From assembly GCF_021134715.1 (NCBI RefSeq), contig NC_060023.1:5208001-5272000 (forward strand): a stretch of 64,000 nucleotides of DNA. The letters run 5' to 3'. Shown in pieces: positions 19,976 to 33,966 of the stretch (its first letter is position 1; the number at the start of each line of letters is the position of its first letter). The notes beneath the pieces are model-generated. The model had not been told where the DNA came from. It ran no database searches and worked only from the letters and a program-made list of their open reading frames with translations. The position numbers and the translations under genes were made by a program. This DNA comes from Daphnia pulex. Lineage: Eukaryota; Arthropoda; Branchiopoda; Diplostraca; Daphniidae.

Positions 19976-22336
19976 TCTCATTTGCTATTTGAGGTGTAAC
20001 AATTAAACAGCACATACAAAATTAATTTCATAATTCTAATTCTTTCTCAATTTCTAAGAATAAAGTTTAAAATGAAATCATTTAATCATATCTTTTAAAA
20101 AGTATCCTCAACACAGTCTACTTGTATGGAGCCATTTATTTTTGTTTTTCATTTAATAATAATTCTACTAAATCTTCTCTAATTCGCTGGTTCGCCGTAA
20201 GTCGAACACGATATGGGATTGGAAGAGAAGATCTTATCTACACATCATCTTCTCATATGATGCATGTATGTAGGAATTTATTTATAATCTTCGTGACTGA
20301 TCACGCGGACCTCGTTTCACTTCCCTTCGATGATGGCACATGTCCTCAGCTTTTTTTTTACGTAATATTTACTCATAAATGCTACAAATCCATCTATTGA
20401 GGAAATCGAGTGGTGAAATGTCGGTAACTGGTCGGTAATTGCGGAGTACCGTGCGCAGTAAAAAAAAAATTAAATAATAAAAAAGGATAATGTTGGGTTA
20501 AGCTGGCTTCATAACTCGCGTCTTATTCTCAATAACCTGCTTAGCAATAAACTCGTCTCGTCTCAACTTGGAATCATCCCAACGGGGAATTCCACTTGAG
20601 ATGTTAAGTTTTGGAAGGATGAATTATGCATGTCTGCGCAATCCGTTGATTGTCTTATTAAAGATTTTAGTTTAATTGCCTTCTGCTGTCCGTTTCTACG
20701 ACGTTAACGGTTTGTCTATGTGGTTAGCTATTCCTTATTGCACCGAGCTAAGCTACATTGTGAACCACACCCGTCACTCTCATTATGCACGTCCTCAAGG
20801 CTTGGTCTATAGCTAGGCATGTGTCGCTCAAACTTACTATTGGTCGCGGTCCGCTCACCGAGTTAGCTCTAGGGACCACCCAGGAGGCTATGGTATGCCC
20901 GGCCAAACAAGCCTTACTTTGCACTGGGCGATGTGTATATAGTGTACGTCGTGGCCTGCAAAGCATCTTCTTGCTGGCTATATATTTTCTTCCTTTATAC
21001 TCTATTGATTTTTTTACTAGCTCACGCTCGTGGGCTGCCGGGTTATCTCCAACTATGGTTCGCTTTATACAGTGACAACATCAGCCATCTTGTAGGTTTT
21101 TCGATTATTTCTCCGACGACACACATATTTTTTACATATGATAGTTAGCTATAGCATTAAAATTTATGGGTGGAAACTAAGACTAGGTCGTCCATTTGCT
21201 TGGTCTTTATTCTTACGTCACAATTATCTGGAAACTCCTTGGACATTCCATATCTTATTAAGGAATCAAGTTTTCACGCGTTTCTCTGAAAATGAAAAAT
21301 GAATCATGTGAAAAATAGAACGTCCGTGTGGCCTATGAAAAGGTATCTTGAAAAGGAAGTTCACTCCTGCTTTTAGCAAGGAGAGAGGATTCGAAAGGAT
21401 CAAAATTAATTGTTTATATAAGTTGATCCAGTGTTGAGTACTGTATATACGTAAGCCTATACATATAATTCTGAACGAACAATAGTTTTACGGACCCTAG
21501 TTTCAGAATTTCCCGTTTGAATCTTTGAATAAAAAAGCTTTTAGGAGACTCAATTTGTCTGTATCTTCAGCCAGCAACTTCAAGTGAAAGTTGACGTGCA
21601 TTTCAGAACACGGTAATCGTCTAGTTGAGGGTAAAGGGACAACAAGGAGGAGGCGAAAACTATATCGACGGAAAGAAGGAAAAAAAAAGAGAAAACAAAA
21701 TTTCGTTGAGGGGGGGGGGGGGGGTTGAAAGCGGACGAGGCGATGCGAGTGCGTCGACGTGGCCGACGAGCGATTCATCTGACAAGGGTGGAGTCGGTGG
21801 GCGTAGAAAGAAAAGGGAGATTACAGGACCGTGCGCGGAGGTTTCGAGCGTATATACAGCAACGCATCAAAGATGGCACCAAAGAAAAAGAGAGAAGGGA
21901 AAAAAGAAAAAAAGAAAAGAACAAAAAAAAGTTAAGTATAACGAATAAAACGTCGTCGGATTGGTATAGGCAAAGTCAATGTTCTTGTGCGTTCTTCGAG
22001 CGCTGTGCACGCTATGACACACTGGGCATGCACCGAGTAGCAGCTAGTATAGACCGTGAGCAGAAATATGGCTGACGGACTTGTGTTGGCCCCTTCTCCG
22101 GTGCATAGTCGAGCCCGGTTACTTGATCGCGACGGACGCGTGAGGAGCAGCGTCTTGTGGTCGACCCAAAGGGCTCCCAGTCGACCATGTGCACTAGGAA
22201 GATTTTGATTTCGGGCCTGGCTTTGGCCTAGGTCCCCCCCACCCCAGTGAATATTGGCCAGCACAATCATCGTCGTCTTCTTCTTTCCCCCTCCCCACCT
22301 TATTGTCTACCCAAAAGAAAAAAAAATTTGAGAGAC
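19976..22336. other. Intergenic and probable NCKX 5' flank; no gene seen
   Basis: No supported gene in 2.3 kb. It contains a poly-G tract at about 21711-21724 inside a purine-rich stretch (21640-21940) and a GC-richer region at 22080-22250. These may belong to the promoter and 5' UTR of the downstream exchanger gene. Long overlapping open frames here have low-complexity products and match no family. Confidence 0.45.
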
Positions 22337-23858
22337 ATGGGTCGACTGGTTCGATCGCGGTTAAAAGCTGGCATCAACATGCGACGCGACTCGTACTTTC
22401 TGGTCGTCAGCTGCACCTCGCTCCTGCTCTACGCCATTTGTTTGTACACGTTCCTTCACTTGAACGGTTACATTGGTGCCAACAAATTGGTAGCCGCACC
22501 TTCTCCTTCGGCAACCGGGGCCCGTGGCCACTTGGATCCCAACGCCGCCGAAAAGAACTCGCAGCTCTTCGCCGCCCCCTATCTCAAGAGCCAGGCCCAG
22601 TTTGACGACGGGAAAATCCACGAATTCCAGCGCAACGTCGGACATCCAGTCGACTGGGAGATGCGGGTCAAAGGTAATTTCGGAATTATTTTTGAAAAAA
22701 CCCCAAAAGATAATTGCGTTGATATTTTTCATCCGTTTGGAGACAAGCATCAGACTTAGCTCTATGGTCACGTAGTAGACGTCGATACCGAGCGAATACA
22801 AACAACATTCGCTGTATCAACGCTTTGCGTGTTTGAAGAACGACTCCTTGGCATCAGTTCACCCCCCCCCAACCATCCACCCAGCCCACCACCCGTCCCA
22901 CCCCCGGAGAGTGCAGTATAGTATATTACACGCCTACTTTTTTTTTTCTTGAGACTCAACTTATTTACCTCCATACAATTCATGCAATTTCGAGTATTGA
23001 TGCGGTTGCGACGTCGGACGAGTCAGACGCAATAAATTCTTATTTTTTCATGCTCCCCTGTTAAACCGACAAAAGAATCGATGCACAACTTATGACGCTA
23101 TATGACGTACTCCATATATTCCGGCATTCGTGATCATATGCATACACAAGTTTTTCTGTCAAGTTTGATTTCTTTTTTATCCGGGCCACTGATGTCAATC
23201 TTCTTGTCAACTCATTCTGAAAAGATTCTTTCTTGTGTGCTACGTGAGAGTAGCCGAAATTCAAGCTCGTCGTCCAATCGATTTTGAGTTCTCATCCAGG
23301 CGCATTTGGGTACTTTTTATTTTGTATTTTCTTTTTTCCCTTTTTTTTTTTTTTTTTATTTGTGTTCAAATCCGGATTTTTACAAAATACCCTCTTTTGA
23401 GTTAAAAAAAAAAATCAAATCTCGATCCTCAAGAAATGTTCAAGTTGCATGCGTTCTCCTCTCGCCAAACATGTGAACTTCAATACCGTCTTTTGCTCCG
23501 GCATCTCCTTATTCAAATGCCCACTCAATGTATGCGAAGTGAAGTGGATTGCCCGTATGCGAGGAAGAAACAACGTATCGTGCGGATTAGACCGTTAGAC
23601 GTGGCCTGCCGATAGGCCAAGTCACGTAGACTAAGGGACGAGACATCGCTCATCCTCGTTTCGGGGGTCGTTTGATTGCTATTGATATGGACAACTGGCT
23701 CTAATATGTGTTGAATGAGCTGATCGACACACAAGATATGGTTTCAAACTTAGCAGTGTGTACCAAACTGTTAGGCATGACATTCTCGAGTGTATACGCA
23801 TGCCCGTCGGACGTGTGTTTTCCCCGGCAATGCTTGCGCCGCCCGTGCAATGCCTCTC

Positions 23859-23900
<42 letters not shown>

Positions 23901-26900
23901 GCATTGTGCTGTACTATCCGTGCGTCGAGGAAAAACGGGCAAAAGGGCTCAAAGTGGATCGATGAACCGGCTTGGGTCTCAGCGGGTCTCGGAGACGGAC
24001 GAAAGGACCAGCAAATCGATAGATGTAAGAGGTTTCTCACATCGAGATCTTGCTGACCATTTCAAGCGCCTTCTTCACTAGTAATGTCCTTGTATTAGTC
24101 CGAGTGTCCAACAGAATGTCCTCTGGCTCTTAATATTTGGACGTCGCCATACATTTGTAGTGTATATACAGACCTGAATCGAAAGATGGGACGATTGCAC
24201 ATCAACATATGAAGCACGAAAGTCGTTAGTTTTACATACAATTATTTGGATGGGAATTTAGACGATTTAGACTGTTCCACAAAGATCAAGAAGGGAACTC
24301 ACAGACTTGCTCACAGATCTACAAGAAAGTCGCTCCTAGTTAATCATGGTTGATCATCAATAGATATTTATCTTTTATTTTCGATTTCACAACATGGAAA
24401 TCAATGTCGCTCATTTTATTATACACTACAATAAAAGATATTCGATTTTACGGAAGTTAAAAACAAATGAATTTCTAAAATAATTATGTACAAAATTAGC
24501 GTAAACGAGAATAAGAAAATGTATTATTTATTTGTTATTGATCTCTTTACTTGCTCTCTAAGAAAAAATGTCGGGTTTTTAACCGAGAATAAATAACTCG
24601 GTTATCAACGTTAAGACTTGAAATAATATCGTGATTTTTTTTCTTTACCGAGATTAACATAAATCCATTGCCGATATTGTGGCGCCTTTCTTTATTTCAG
24701 TTCTGTCCGCTTTCAAACCAGATATACACACCCCTTATTAAAAATTTGTTGTTTCACAAGGTTTTCTCCTTGGATTTTCCTTAATCCTTTCCCAGGGTCA
24801 TGAAGGAGAAAATCCTAAAACTAAATTCGAATCTGTCAACTCAACCTATAATTTTACCTCGTATAAAAAAAAAAATTTACGCCGCGCTTATAGCTCGGCT
24901 ACTTCTTATTCCTATTTTGAATTGATCGTACTCTGATACGAAGTCTTCAAGTAAAGACTTGACTGATTTCCATCTCGCTGCGCTACTGAATCAGCTTTTT
25001 CTTGCTATAATTTGCCCATCCATGCACTGCAACATATTAACTCCGTACGTCAGAGCTGCTGTGGACTTGGATTTTGTCTTGTCAACATGCAATCTGATCG
25101 CTTTGCAAAAGATATATACCTTTCATCTTTCTAGTCAAGGGCATATACTCCGTTATAATTAATGTAGCTCTGCTGATCATACAATCATCATACAATAATT
25201 GAGGCAAAAGGGAACTTATAGCATGATAAGGCTATCGTCGTAATGTTTCGCTTCGCCTTTTCACTCCGATTCACCCTGTGATGTATACCAAGTACGCGTA
25301 ATCTCTTCCCTATTCCCTTTCCCGTCGTTGATTTCTTTGATGAGCCGACACCCAAAAGGGCGATGATTTTTTTACCAGGAATTTGATTATTTGATTTAGG
25401 CTTTTTTTCAAGATTCAAAAAATATCTGAATTGTTGGTTAGCAAATCAATCAAAAGAATAATAAAAAAAATCTCGGTAAAAATCAAAACAATTTATCGAG
25501 ATGCAATCAAGAAATATTTCAAGACTTTGTCGATTGAATAATAATTGAAAAAAAAAAAAAAAAAAAAAAAACTTAAAACTTGACGTAAAACCCACGTTTT
25601 TTTATTGTTTCTGTTTTCCTAATTTCAGAATTGGGTATTGAAGACATTGGCGAGTATTTAAGGGTGGAGCGAGAGAAAAGAGAGCACATTCAAATGTTGC
25701 TGGAGCAGTCCGGACCAGCCCAAACGGCAGTGACCAAGCGAGGTCCGCCGCGGAAGACGGAGCAGCGCCGGTTGCTGGCCGAAAAGCAGTTGATGAGCGA
25801 CAAACTCTTATCGAAAGAAGAAGAAGTTCAGGGTGGCGAGGAGTCGGTGTGGCGGCGGATAAGCCGCTCAATCAACAGTTCCAACGTCGTCGGCCATGCG
25901 ACTGCCGAAGTGAAGAAAGCGGGAAACAACGAGAGCGTCGTCGAGAACAAGCCGCAGCCTCTGTTCCCCACGGATCTGTTCACGCAAGAGGAGCGCCAGC
26001 GTGGCGCCGTCGTCTTCCACGTAGCCGGCGTCGTCTACATGTTCGTCGCCCTGGCCGTGGTCTGTGACGAATTCTTTGTGCCGTCGCTCGACGTCATCAT
26101 CGAGAAGCTGAACATCCCGGACGACGTGGCCGGCGCCACCTTCATGGCAGCAGGTGGCAGCGCCCCGGAGCTCTTCACCAGCGTCATCGGCGTCTTCGTC
26201 TCGTTCGACGACGTCGGCATCGGCACCATCGTCGGCTCGGCCGTCTTCAACATCCTCTTCGTCATCGGCATGTGCGCCCTGTTCAGCAAGACGCTCCTGA
26301 CGCTGACGTGGTGGCCGCTCTTTCGTGATTGCACCTTCTACAGCATCAGCCTCATCGCCCTGGTTCTCTTCTTCATGGACAACTTGATCGTCTGGTGGGA
26401 GGCGGCACTTCTCCTCCTCCTCTACGCCGCCTACGTCTCATTCATGCGCTGGAACGAGGATGTCGAGAGAGTGGTCAAGCGCTTCCTCTACCGTAACACC
26501 ATGCCTCGCATTTCTTCGACTGATCATCTCGTTTCTGCTAACAATGTAAGCTACATAACAAGCAACCATTCCGCACTCAACCCACCATAATTCCTTTTAG
26601 GCTCTTTTGGATGTTATCCATATTTCAAGTCGTTAAGTCTTTAACGAGGTTACGACTTGTGAGCTTCTTTTTTTTCTCCGTTCAATTTAACTGTGAAACG
26701 TTAGATTGGCTTCTTTCCAGTTGTCCTTCTTTCGTAAATTACCACCATTCCCGACCATTCCAGCATCGATCGTTTATACTCTAGAGCCACATAATCGTCA
26801 ATCAAGTGCTTAGGGTAGATTTAAGACAGAAAAAGTTCTATAGAATTCAATAGAATTCAGTTCAATACAAGCGCTAAATATTGCGGACGAGAGTTCTGCA

Positions 26901-29900
26901 GTAGAAAAAAAAGATATTGATATTTTCACAAATAGATTCTTCTTGGTCTATGGCCACTTCTATCATGAACTCATTTTGACTTGAATCCTTGAAAAGACGT
27001 GCAGAGAAAACTGGCTAAAGACAGCATAATAACGAAGTAAAATCGGTAATGTATAACTAAATATCGATACTACTTACGTACGTATAAGATTTGAGAAAAT
27101 TGAAGAAAAAAATGCTACAATGTTTTGTGTTTTTGAACTGTATGGGGTTATACTGTCTGGTGTATTACGTCATATTTTATAGGCTTTTCACAGTACAGTT
27201 TGTAGTTTATATGCTGTGAATTTGTGGTAAACAATACGTGCATGTGCTTGTATATAAGGGCCAGATCATTTTGCTGCCATCGGCGCGCGCCGAGCGGTTC
27301 AGAAAGCCAAAAATCAATAGCCCTTTGTGACTCGAGTTATGAAGAAGGGGTTTGAGTAGTATTATACACGAGGGAGCCATGGGCACTCAACGGATGAATG
27401 TATTAACATTCGTATGGGAGGTGGGTCACGAACTGAGCGACAGAATTCAGACCATCCGAGTCCCGAGTCCCGTGCGCATTTGTGACAGTTATTATTTACT
27501 GTGTGCCTTTGTCCAATACGAATTCATGTTCAAATATGGTTACAGGGAACGCCATCAATATTAAAGCAAATTAGGTCAACACCGTTACTTTTACATCTTG
27601 CCGCTAACTTGATTTCCCCTTTCGACAAAAAGGTGTATAACATGATATAGAGTAAACAGCATTTTCTTATGAGCGTAACATAATCACACTCCGAACATGC
27701 CATAATTATTTTATTTTGTTTTATTCAATGAATGAACCAAGAACTTCTTTGTCGGAAGGTCTAGCAGCAGCTCCGCTGTGTGTTTTAGACGGCTATGTCG
27801 GATAATTAACTAATAAATGTGATTTAAAATTGATAGAATTTATCGATTAAACTGAACGCTAGCAACGTGGATTTCTTGAAGTAGTAGCCCTAGCTCGCCT
27901 TATCTAGTACATTACTGCCTTCCAGCGTATCATAAAACATAATAAAAAGCTACGAAATAGCTGTGGGTTTATAAGGTTTATCAATTCATCCTCAGTTCTA
28001 AACTCATGCAAACTCAAGAGCGCTTAGCCAATATTTTATTAATTTTTTTTTTCTCCCATCGACTTTTTTCCCCAGATAAATTATGTCGGAGTTATCGATT
28101 TCTTGCTGTCGCGTTTTAATGCTACCAGGGCAACATCTTCTACCGATTCCATTGTTTAACTTTAAAAAAGGATAAAAGAATTATAGGATTTATTTATTTC
28201 ACGAACAGAAATTGACACACTAATAGAATTGAATTATTCATGCCATCAAAAGCGAATCTTGACACTCCAATGCGAGCTTAAAGTATGCTTACTAATTCAC
28301 TTCTAAAGTATAATTTTTCGAAATTCATTTCGAACCATCTAGACGTATCTTTTGCATCTGCGGCAGTCATTTTTATTTTTATTTTTTCAACAATCATTGC
28401 ATAATTTTTAGACCAAATCATCACCATAAAATATGACAACCATGGAGTTGACAGGTATAGCCAAGGTCAATAACTAAAATTTTGGGACTGGTAAAGAAAA
28501 AAAAAAAGGAAAAAATGGAAGGCAAAGATATTGGTCAACCGCGAAGACCGAAGAGAGAAACTCGTGGAATTTGTTGATCTATTGATTCGGTTCCGACGCG
28601 TGGAGAAAAGAGTTTGGATTAGGGTGACTGGCTTTTCATATAGTTCATTCTTTTTTTTTTTCCCTTATGCTGTCGAAAGGAGAGGGGGTTGGGGAAGGGG
28701 GACGAGGTCCTATACCCGAGATCCGATGTGTTTTAGAAAGACTTGCACGGCATCGTAATCTGACCGTATGACGTGACCACACTTGGCGAGGCGAGAAGCA
28801 TGCTAAAGGGTCATCAGTTCGTGCTAGCAGCTACTCCAGGCAGTCGCTGGGGATAGCGGTCGCAGCCGAGTGCACACGCCATTATTTCATCGTACCTAGC
28901 ACGAGTCGGCTCGCTTCCACTCCCCTCTCCTTGTATCCGCGCACACGACGTTTCGTCTTTTCTCAGACACTCATCGATCTACGAATTCTACGCCTCATTC
29001 TTTCGTCATTCTATCAGTTTTTTTTTTTTCTTTTTTTCCCTCTTTTTTTGTTCCACCTTCCGGCTCGGTTTGCAGTAGGCCCATCTCCTGCACACACACT
29101 GTATTAGGAGAATGCGTTACCGATAACACATTTGTTTGATTGCGCTTCACTAAGTCATCGATTCCCTGTCGAAAACCCGTCCATTCGCCCTCAATTTCAA
29201 TCGATTTATGCCGCAGTTACGATATCCAGGATCTTTGAGCTGATAATAATTTAGCTGACGCGGTGGGAACATAGTTGTCAATGGAAATAACTTGTGAGAC
29301 TCTCGATTAGTCAAAAGTACGTGCGCGTTTCAGTCAAAATTGTAAAAGCGCTTGCAAGATTATTTCTATGAAACCAGTTAAATGAACATTCTTGATGACT
29401 ATATTCATCTCTATTTTACTGTCAGCGTTAAAAATGTCATCATTTTCAGCGTGATGGACTTTCGAACTGTCTTAGCGCTGATGTCATTGTCTATAGAAAG
29501 CCGAAGGAAGTACGGAAACAATGTAGGCTAACAAGGAATCCCTTGTCCCTAGAGAAATTGAAATAAGTGGCCGATCGAAATTTTGCGTGAAGCTGTCTTC
29601 ATCAAAATCAATGACTGCAGAACTACCGTCACTAAGACAGTACTGAGAACGAGCTTCGACCACAAGGCAAATTGTTGAAATGAACGCGCATGCGTAGTTT
29701 CTTAGCTTCTTGTATTTTTCCGTAATTTTGGTGATTTTAAGAGCGATGTTTTCAAATTTTTCATATAATTATACACCAGTTAGCTGTTATTATAAAAAAA
29801 TAAATAAAATGAAATGTAAGCCAACTAGTAAAAAGTTTTCTCTCCATGGGATAAAACTTTCGACAATGACTGTTGTATATTTGGCAGGAGGGTTTATACC

Positions 29901-32900
29901 GTAATGGGAACTATTCCAATCGTAATTGTTTTGCCTTTGTCCCATAGTCTTAACATCGCTTAGCATTGCTACTGCTGAAGCTGATTTGTCAGTTGCTTAT
30001 TGCTTCATGCAGCATTTGTACCGTAATAATGTGTGTGGCTCTAAGAGAATAATAATGCCTTTTTGTGTGCTCGATAAATTTTCCATTACAATACATTTCT
30101 TGTTAAGTTCGAGTGAAAATGACAGACAATGATGAAAATGGCGTTACCAAAGAAAGTTTCTTTGAGTTGGCCGTTAAAAAATAGCTATGATTAAGTCAAT
30201 CGCCTTTGCGTTCTAAATGTTGCTAAAGAGGTGATGTTAACTGAACGGTATGCATGAGAATGTAGGCAATAATGGAAAAGATGACCCATTTAATAAGTTA
30301 GTCGATGGCCATTGTTTAATCAATTAACAATCGAATTGATCTAGGTTTCTTGGATTATTTAAACTTTTAGGCAAGCAACCGAGGTCCTCCAAGTCAAGTG
30401 TCGGTAAGCAGTGGCGGCGGTGGATCTTCAGGAACCACTGGAAACACGGCTGGTGCGTACAATAAATTAGGCCCAAATTAACTAAGCTAGGAGCTACTAA
30501 AACACACAATAATCAATACAAGTTCTCGCCGTTACGAAGTTTTAATAAAAACACGGCCAATTGAGTCCTATATAGTGTAAAGATAAATTAACACAACTAC
30601 TACTAAAAAAAAGTCTTTCAATTTAGCAGGTACGAACGTCAATGACAGAAGTCGTGCCGCAAGTGCTGGCATACGAGGTTCCAAGTTTCGCCATGGACTT
30701 CTCACGTTAATGATTCACAGCATTGACCCCATGCATGACGGAGGTAATATTTTCCTTCTTATTTTATTCATCTTGTTTTTAATTTGAAAAAATCTAGTTT
30801 TTACGCGTTTTTACTTGAATTCAATTTTAAATTCAATAACAACGGCGTCCTTTTTCTTTTTCAATATTACGTATTATGTACGCACTCTTTGTTTGGGACA
30901 AAAAAAAAATTCAAAAATTTATCCTGCTGCTCTGCTGAACGAATTTGAATTGCTGCATCGACCAAAAAACAGGTCATGTTGACGACAAGGCAAACAAATT
31001 ACATGCCATCGCTTCATTGCGAGTGTTGTTGGATGCTACCAAGGAGCAGACAGTAGCCAATGGCCGTGATCCAAACGAAGAGGTGAATGAAATGTTTCTC
31101 TTACTAACCTGTGTAACCAGCGTGCTACGTTAAATAACATGGTCTTTCATACTGCATTCATATTTCAAGTTGTAACGATCATTTTTTGTTTGGATTTCTT
31201 GAGCAGTTTTCCAACACTGGGCGCTCTGAGATGACTCCCGTCGAATCGTTCATTGTCAGCGAAGCAACGGCAGCGTCCGCCTCAGTTTCTGCGGCTACAG
31301 CCGTACTTACAAAAACGGAAGCCGGTGTTTCGGCAGTAGTGGATTGTACTTCAATGTCGAACCGACAAGATGTTAATGGTGCCATTGGGGGTACCGATGG
31401 GGCTGGTGAGGGAGGTGGTAATGGCGACGATGAGGTCATCAAACCTCTTGACCTGTCTTGGCCGGAAGGAACTCGTAAACAATTAACATACTTATTCCTG
31501 GCGCCCATATTATGGCCACTGTGGCTGACCTTACCCGACACACGAACTCCACAGGGTAAGTCAACATTTTTCTTCCTTTTTCTTATTTCTTTTTTGACAA
31601 TGTGTTGGTAAAATTTTCAAGTTGCGAGACCTAGTATTAACTATTAAGAATAGAAATTCACCTAAGTATACAATTCAAATTTAATTTTAGTATATATTAT
31701 TGCTCTATTTAAAAAAAAATCGTGGTTTCGTTACGCCAATCCAGCGCCAATCCAGCAAAACAAGGATAAATGCGTAAACCAATTTTCAAATAAAACTGAC
31801 GGCATTTTAAATTGCAAAAATGCATTTATAGGCCTAATCTGTTTGTCATGCAGAATTTTAAGCTACAAATAAAGTGTCACATATTCAAAGTGGAATAACT
31901 AACTTACACAAAGCACATAGTTGTTTTTGTTCGTTTTTTGTAGACGCATGTAGCGGCTGTAGGCCTGTAGCGCATAAGTTGTTAAATCGATAGGCTACAG
32001 CTATAATTGAACAGATGATGATGACCGATTCTTTTGTACTAGGGAAGCGGTTCTTTGTCGTAACCTTCATTGGCAGTATTCTTTGGATTGCTGCCTATTC
32101 GTATTTGATGGTTTGGTGGGCTAATTTGACCGGTGAAACGGTTTACATACCTCCAGAGGTAAGTCAAAGACATTTAATCTAGAAACACTTTTACTTTTTT
32201 CTAGTAAGAACAAGAATGCTTTCTTTTATTCTTCAAATAATATACAAAGGAAAAATATATGGATCGTTTAAAATTGGTTTTTAATTGACAACAAATTGTT
32301 ATTGCAAAAAGTTAAATACCAGGCTAATTTTTTTTTGTATTTAATTATTTTTAGTTTTTAAATTTTATTCTATCGCTCTTCAGTAGTTATTCACGGAGCG
32401 GCGTTAAGTCGCACGTTGTCTCACTATCGCATTAAACCCAAATTTTTAAATCCAATTAGAATTTACTTAAATCTTTAGATAATGATTATATAGCTTACAA
32501 ATATTCCACGGTACTGGTACCTTTTTCATCCTTCTAGGATATGTCCAAAACAATAAGAATAAAGCTTTCATTTTTTATGAGTTGCAATTTTATTGCTATG
32601 CGTTGCTATGCGCTTATGGCAACAGCAAAACTAATCATTAATAAGTTCGGTTCAGTACCGATATACCAATTACCAAAATATTGTTAAAGTTGAAGATTGG
32701 AACCGATTGGAACCATGGGAAAAGTTCGATTTCAATGAATGCATGTGATAAGCAAAGCTGAACATGAGATCACCATGGATTATGACTTTCTGCTATGGTA
32801 AATGCCGTAAATTTCCATCACATAGAAACCGTACACAATAATTTGACTGCTTTGCAATGTCTAAAGAAAGTCTACGCAACAAAAATCTGGTGTTGTTCCG

Positions 32901-33966
32901 TAATTTTAGAAAAAAAAAACAATATCTGGCAAAATGACAAATTTCTTTGAAGGACTAAGATTTTTAAAAAGTAACATTGTTTAATGAGGAATGTATATTC
33001 CCAAACTTACGTTAATACTAATGTTGTTTTCAAATTAGTAAACTAGTATGGACCAATAGAGACTTTTACCATAGACTGTTGGTTTTGGAATTATTGGAAA
33101 ATATTCATTTACCTTATTTTTTGTGTTTTCCTTGTAGGTTATGGGTCTAACATTTTTGGCTGCTGGCACTTCGATCCCTGATTTAATAACGTCGGTGATC
33201 GTGGCAAGAAAGGGTTTGGGAGACATGGCTGTCTCTTCTTCAGTTGGATCAAATATTTTTGATATTTGCGTCGGGTAAATAATTAAAAAAAAAAAATGTT
33301 TCTTATATTAGTTATCTTATATAAGTTTAAAAATCAAACAAGTCGTTTTCAGTGAATGTCGTTAAAGAGGTCGAAAGATATTTGTAAATAATAAGAAAAA
33401 GAATTCAAAGTAGGATTTTTTAAAAGATAAATCAGATTTAGATAAATGAGAAAAGAAGGAATTGAGTTTTATTTTTAATTAATTTTTGTATCTTGAGACT
33501 TCAGTGGTAAAAAAAGGAGATTAAAAGAAATTTTTTACTTATGCTTAAAAGTTTGGACTCAAATTGTTGGAACCAATTTAAACTAAATTTGCCTGCTTTT
33601 CCTAATTCTTGATGATTATTATAGATATCCGACCAAGTGATAACACGAATTTTCTTTCTTTTTATTTATTTTTTATTTTTACATGTTCTGGACCAAAACT
33701 GGATAATGTACGGGAAACAAAACAGTCTACCGCTTCCATGGTTACTATATTGCATCATAATCGGCAGCCCAGTGCAAGTGAGCAGTTCGGGAATGGCCTG
33801 CTCTGTTCTCGTGCTTTTTGGTATGCTGTGCTTTGTTGTGCTGAGCATTGCGTGCTTCCGATGGAAAATGAACAAGGCCCTAGGAGTTACCATGTTCCTA
33901 TTCTACTTTGTTTTTGTCGCCGTTTCGCTTGGATTTGAGTATGGTACAATAAGTTGTCCGGTTTAG
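22337..33966 (+). CDS. Nckx30C: NCKX-type sodium/potassium/calcium exchanger (SLC24 family, Nckx30C-like)
   Basis: Plasma-membrane exchangers of this family extrude calcium and potassium in exchange for sodium. Nine exons (22337-22673, 25629-26545, 30371-30452, 30630-30743, 30973-31082, 31207-31555, 32043-32158, 33138-33274, 33726-33966) join in phase to exactly 801 codons. An N-terminal signal anchor is in exon 1 ([20 protein letters not shown]). The alpha-1 repeat starts at G281 ([20 protein letters not shown]) with the key acidic residue E293. A hydrophilic loop with Gly- and Ser-rich, acidic segments spans exons 3-6. The alpha-2 repeat starts at aa 676 ([18 protein letters not shown]) with D690, and NIFDICVG contains D717, the position equivalent to Asp575 of NCKX2 that confers potassium dependence. 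Introns 1 and 2 are about 3.0 and 3.8 kb, unlike the short introns elsewhere. An in-frame ATG at 22247 would add 30 residues; 22337 has the better context (GACATGG). Confidence 0.95.
22674..25628 (+). other. Large intron 1 of the NCKX gene
   Basis: No gene seen inside. It holds a TG microsatellite (about 23862-23900), a long T run (23339-23358), a short poly-C run near 22861 and an A run just before the acceptor (25549-25571). The size suggests room for regulatory elements, but none can be named. Confidence 0.6.
23862..23900. repeat. (TG)n microsatellite
   Basis: An uninterrupted run of about 14 TG dinucleotides is followed by ATATGTGTGTG. Several apparent reading frames crossing it, with Cys-Val or Thr-His repeats, are artefacts. 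Confidence 0.95.
26546..30370 (+). other. Large intron 2 of the NCKX gene
   Basis: No recognised gene in 3.8 kb. It is mostly AT-rich, with GC-richer islands at about 27285-27310 (GGCGCGCGCCGAGCGG) and 28680-28960. An alternative promoter is possible but unsupported. Confidence 0.5.

Noticed and set aside
21503-22270. Long overlapping frames in the GC- and purine-rich NCKX 5' flank
   Set aside because: Low-complexity products, no motifs, and overlapping frames on both strands; probably UTR or promoter.
22247-22336. Upstream ATG extending the NCKX protein by 30 residues
   Set aside because: It has a weaker start context than 22337 and adds a low-complexity stretch; kept only as an alternative.
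23679-24081. Several overlapping frames with Cys-Val or Thr-His runs
   Set aside because: They are translations of the TG microsatellite and lie in NCKX intron 1.
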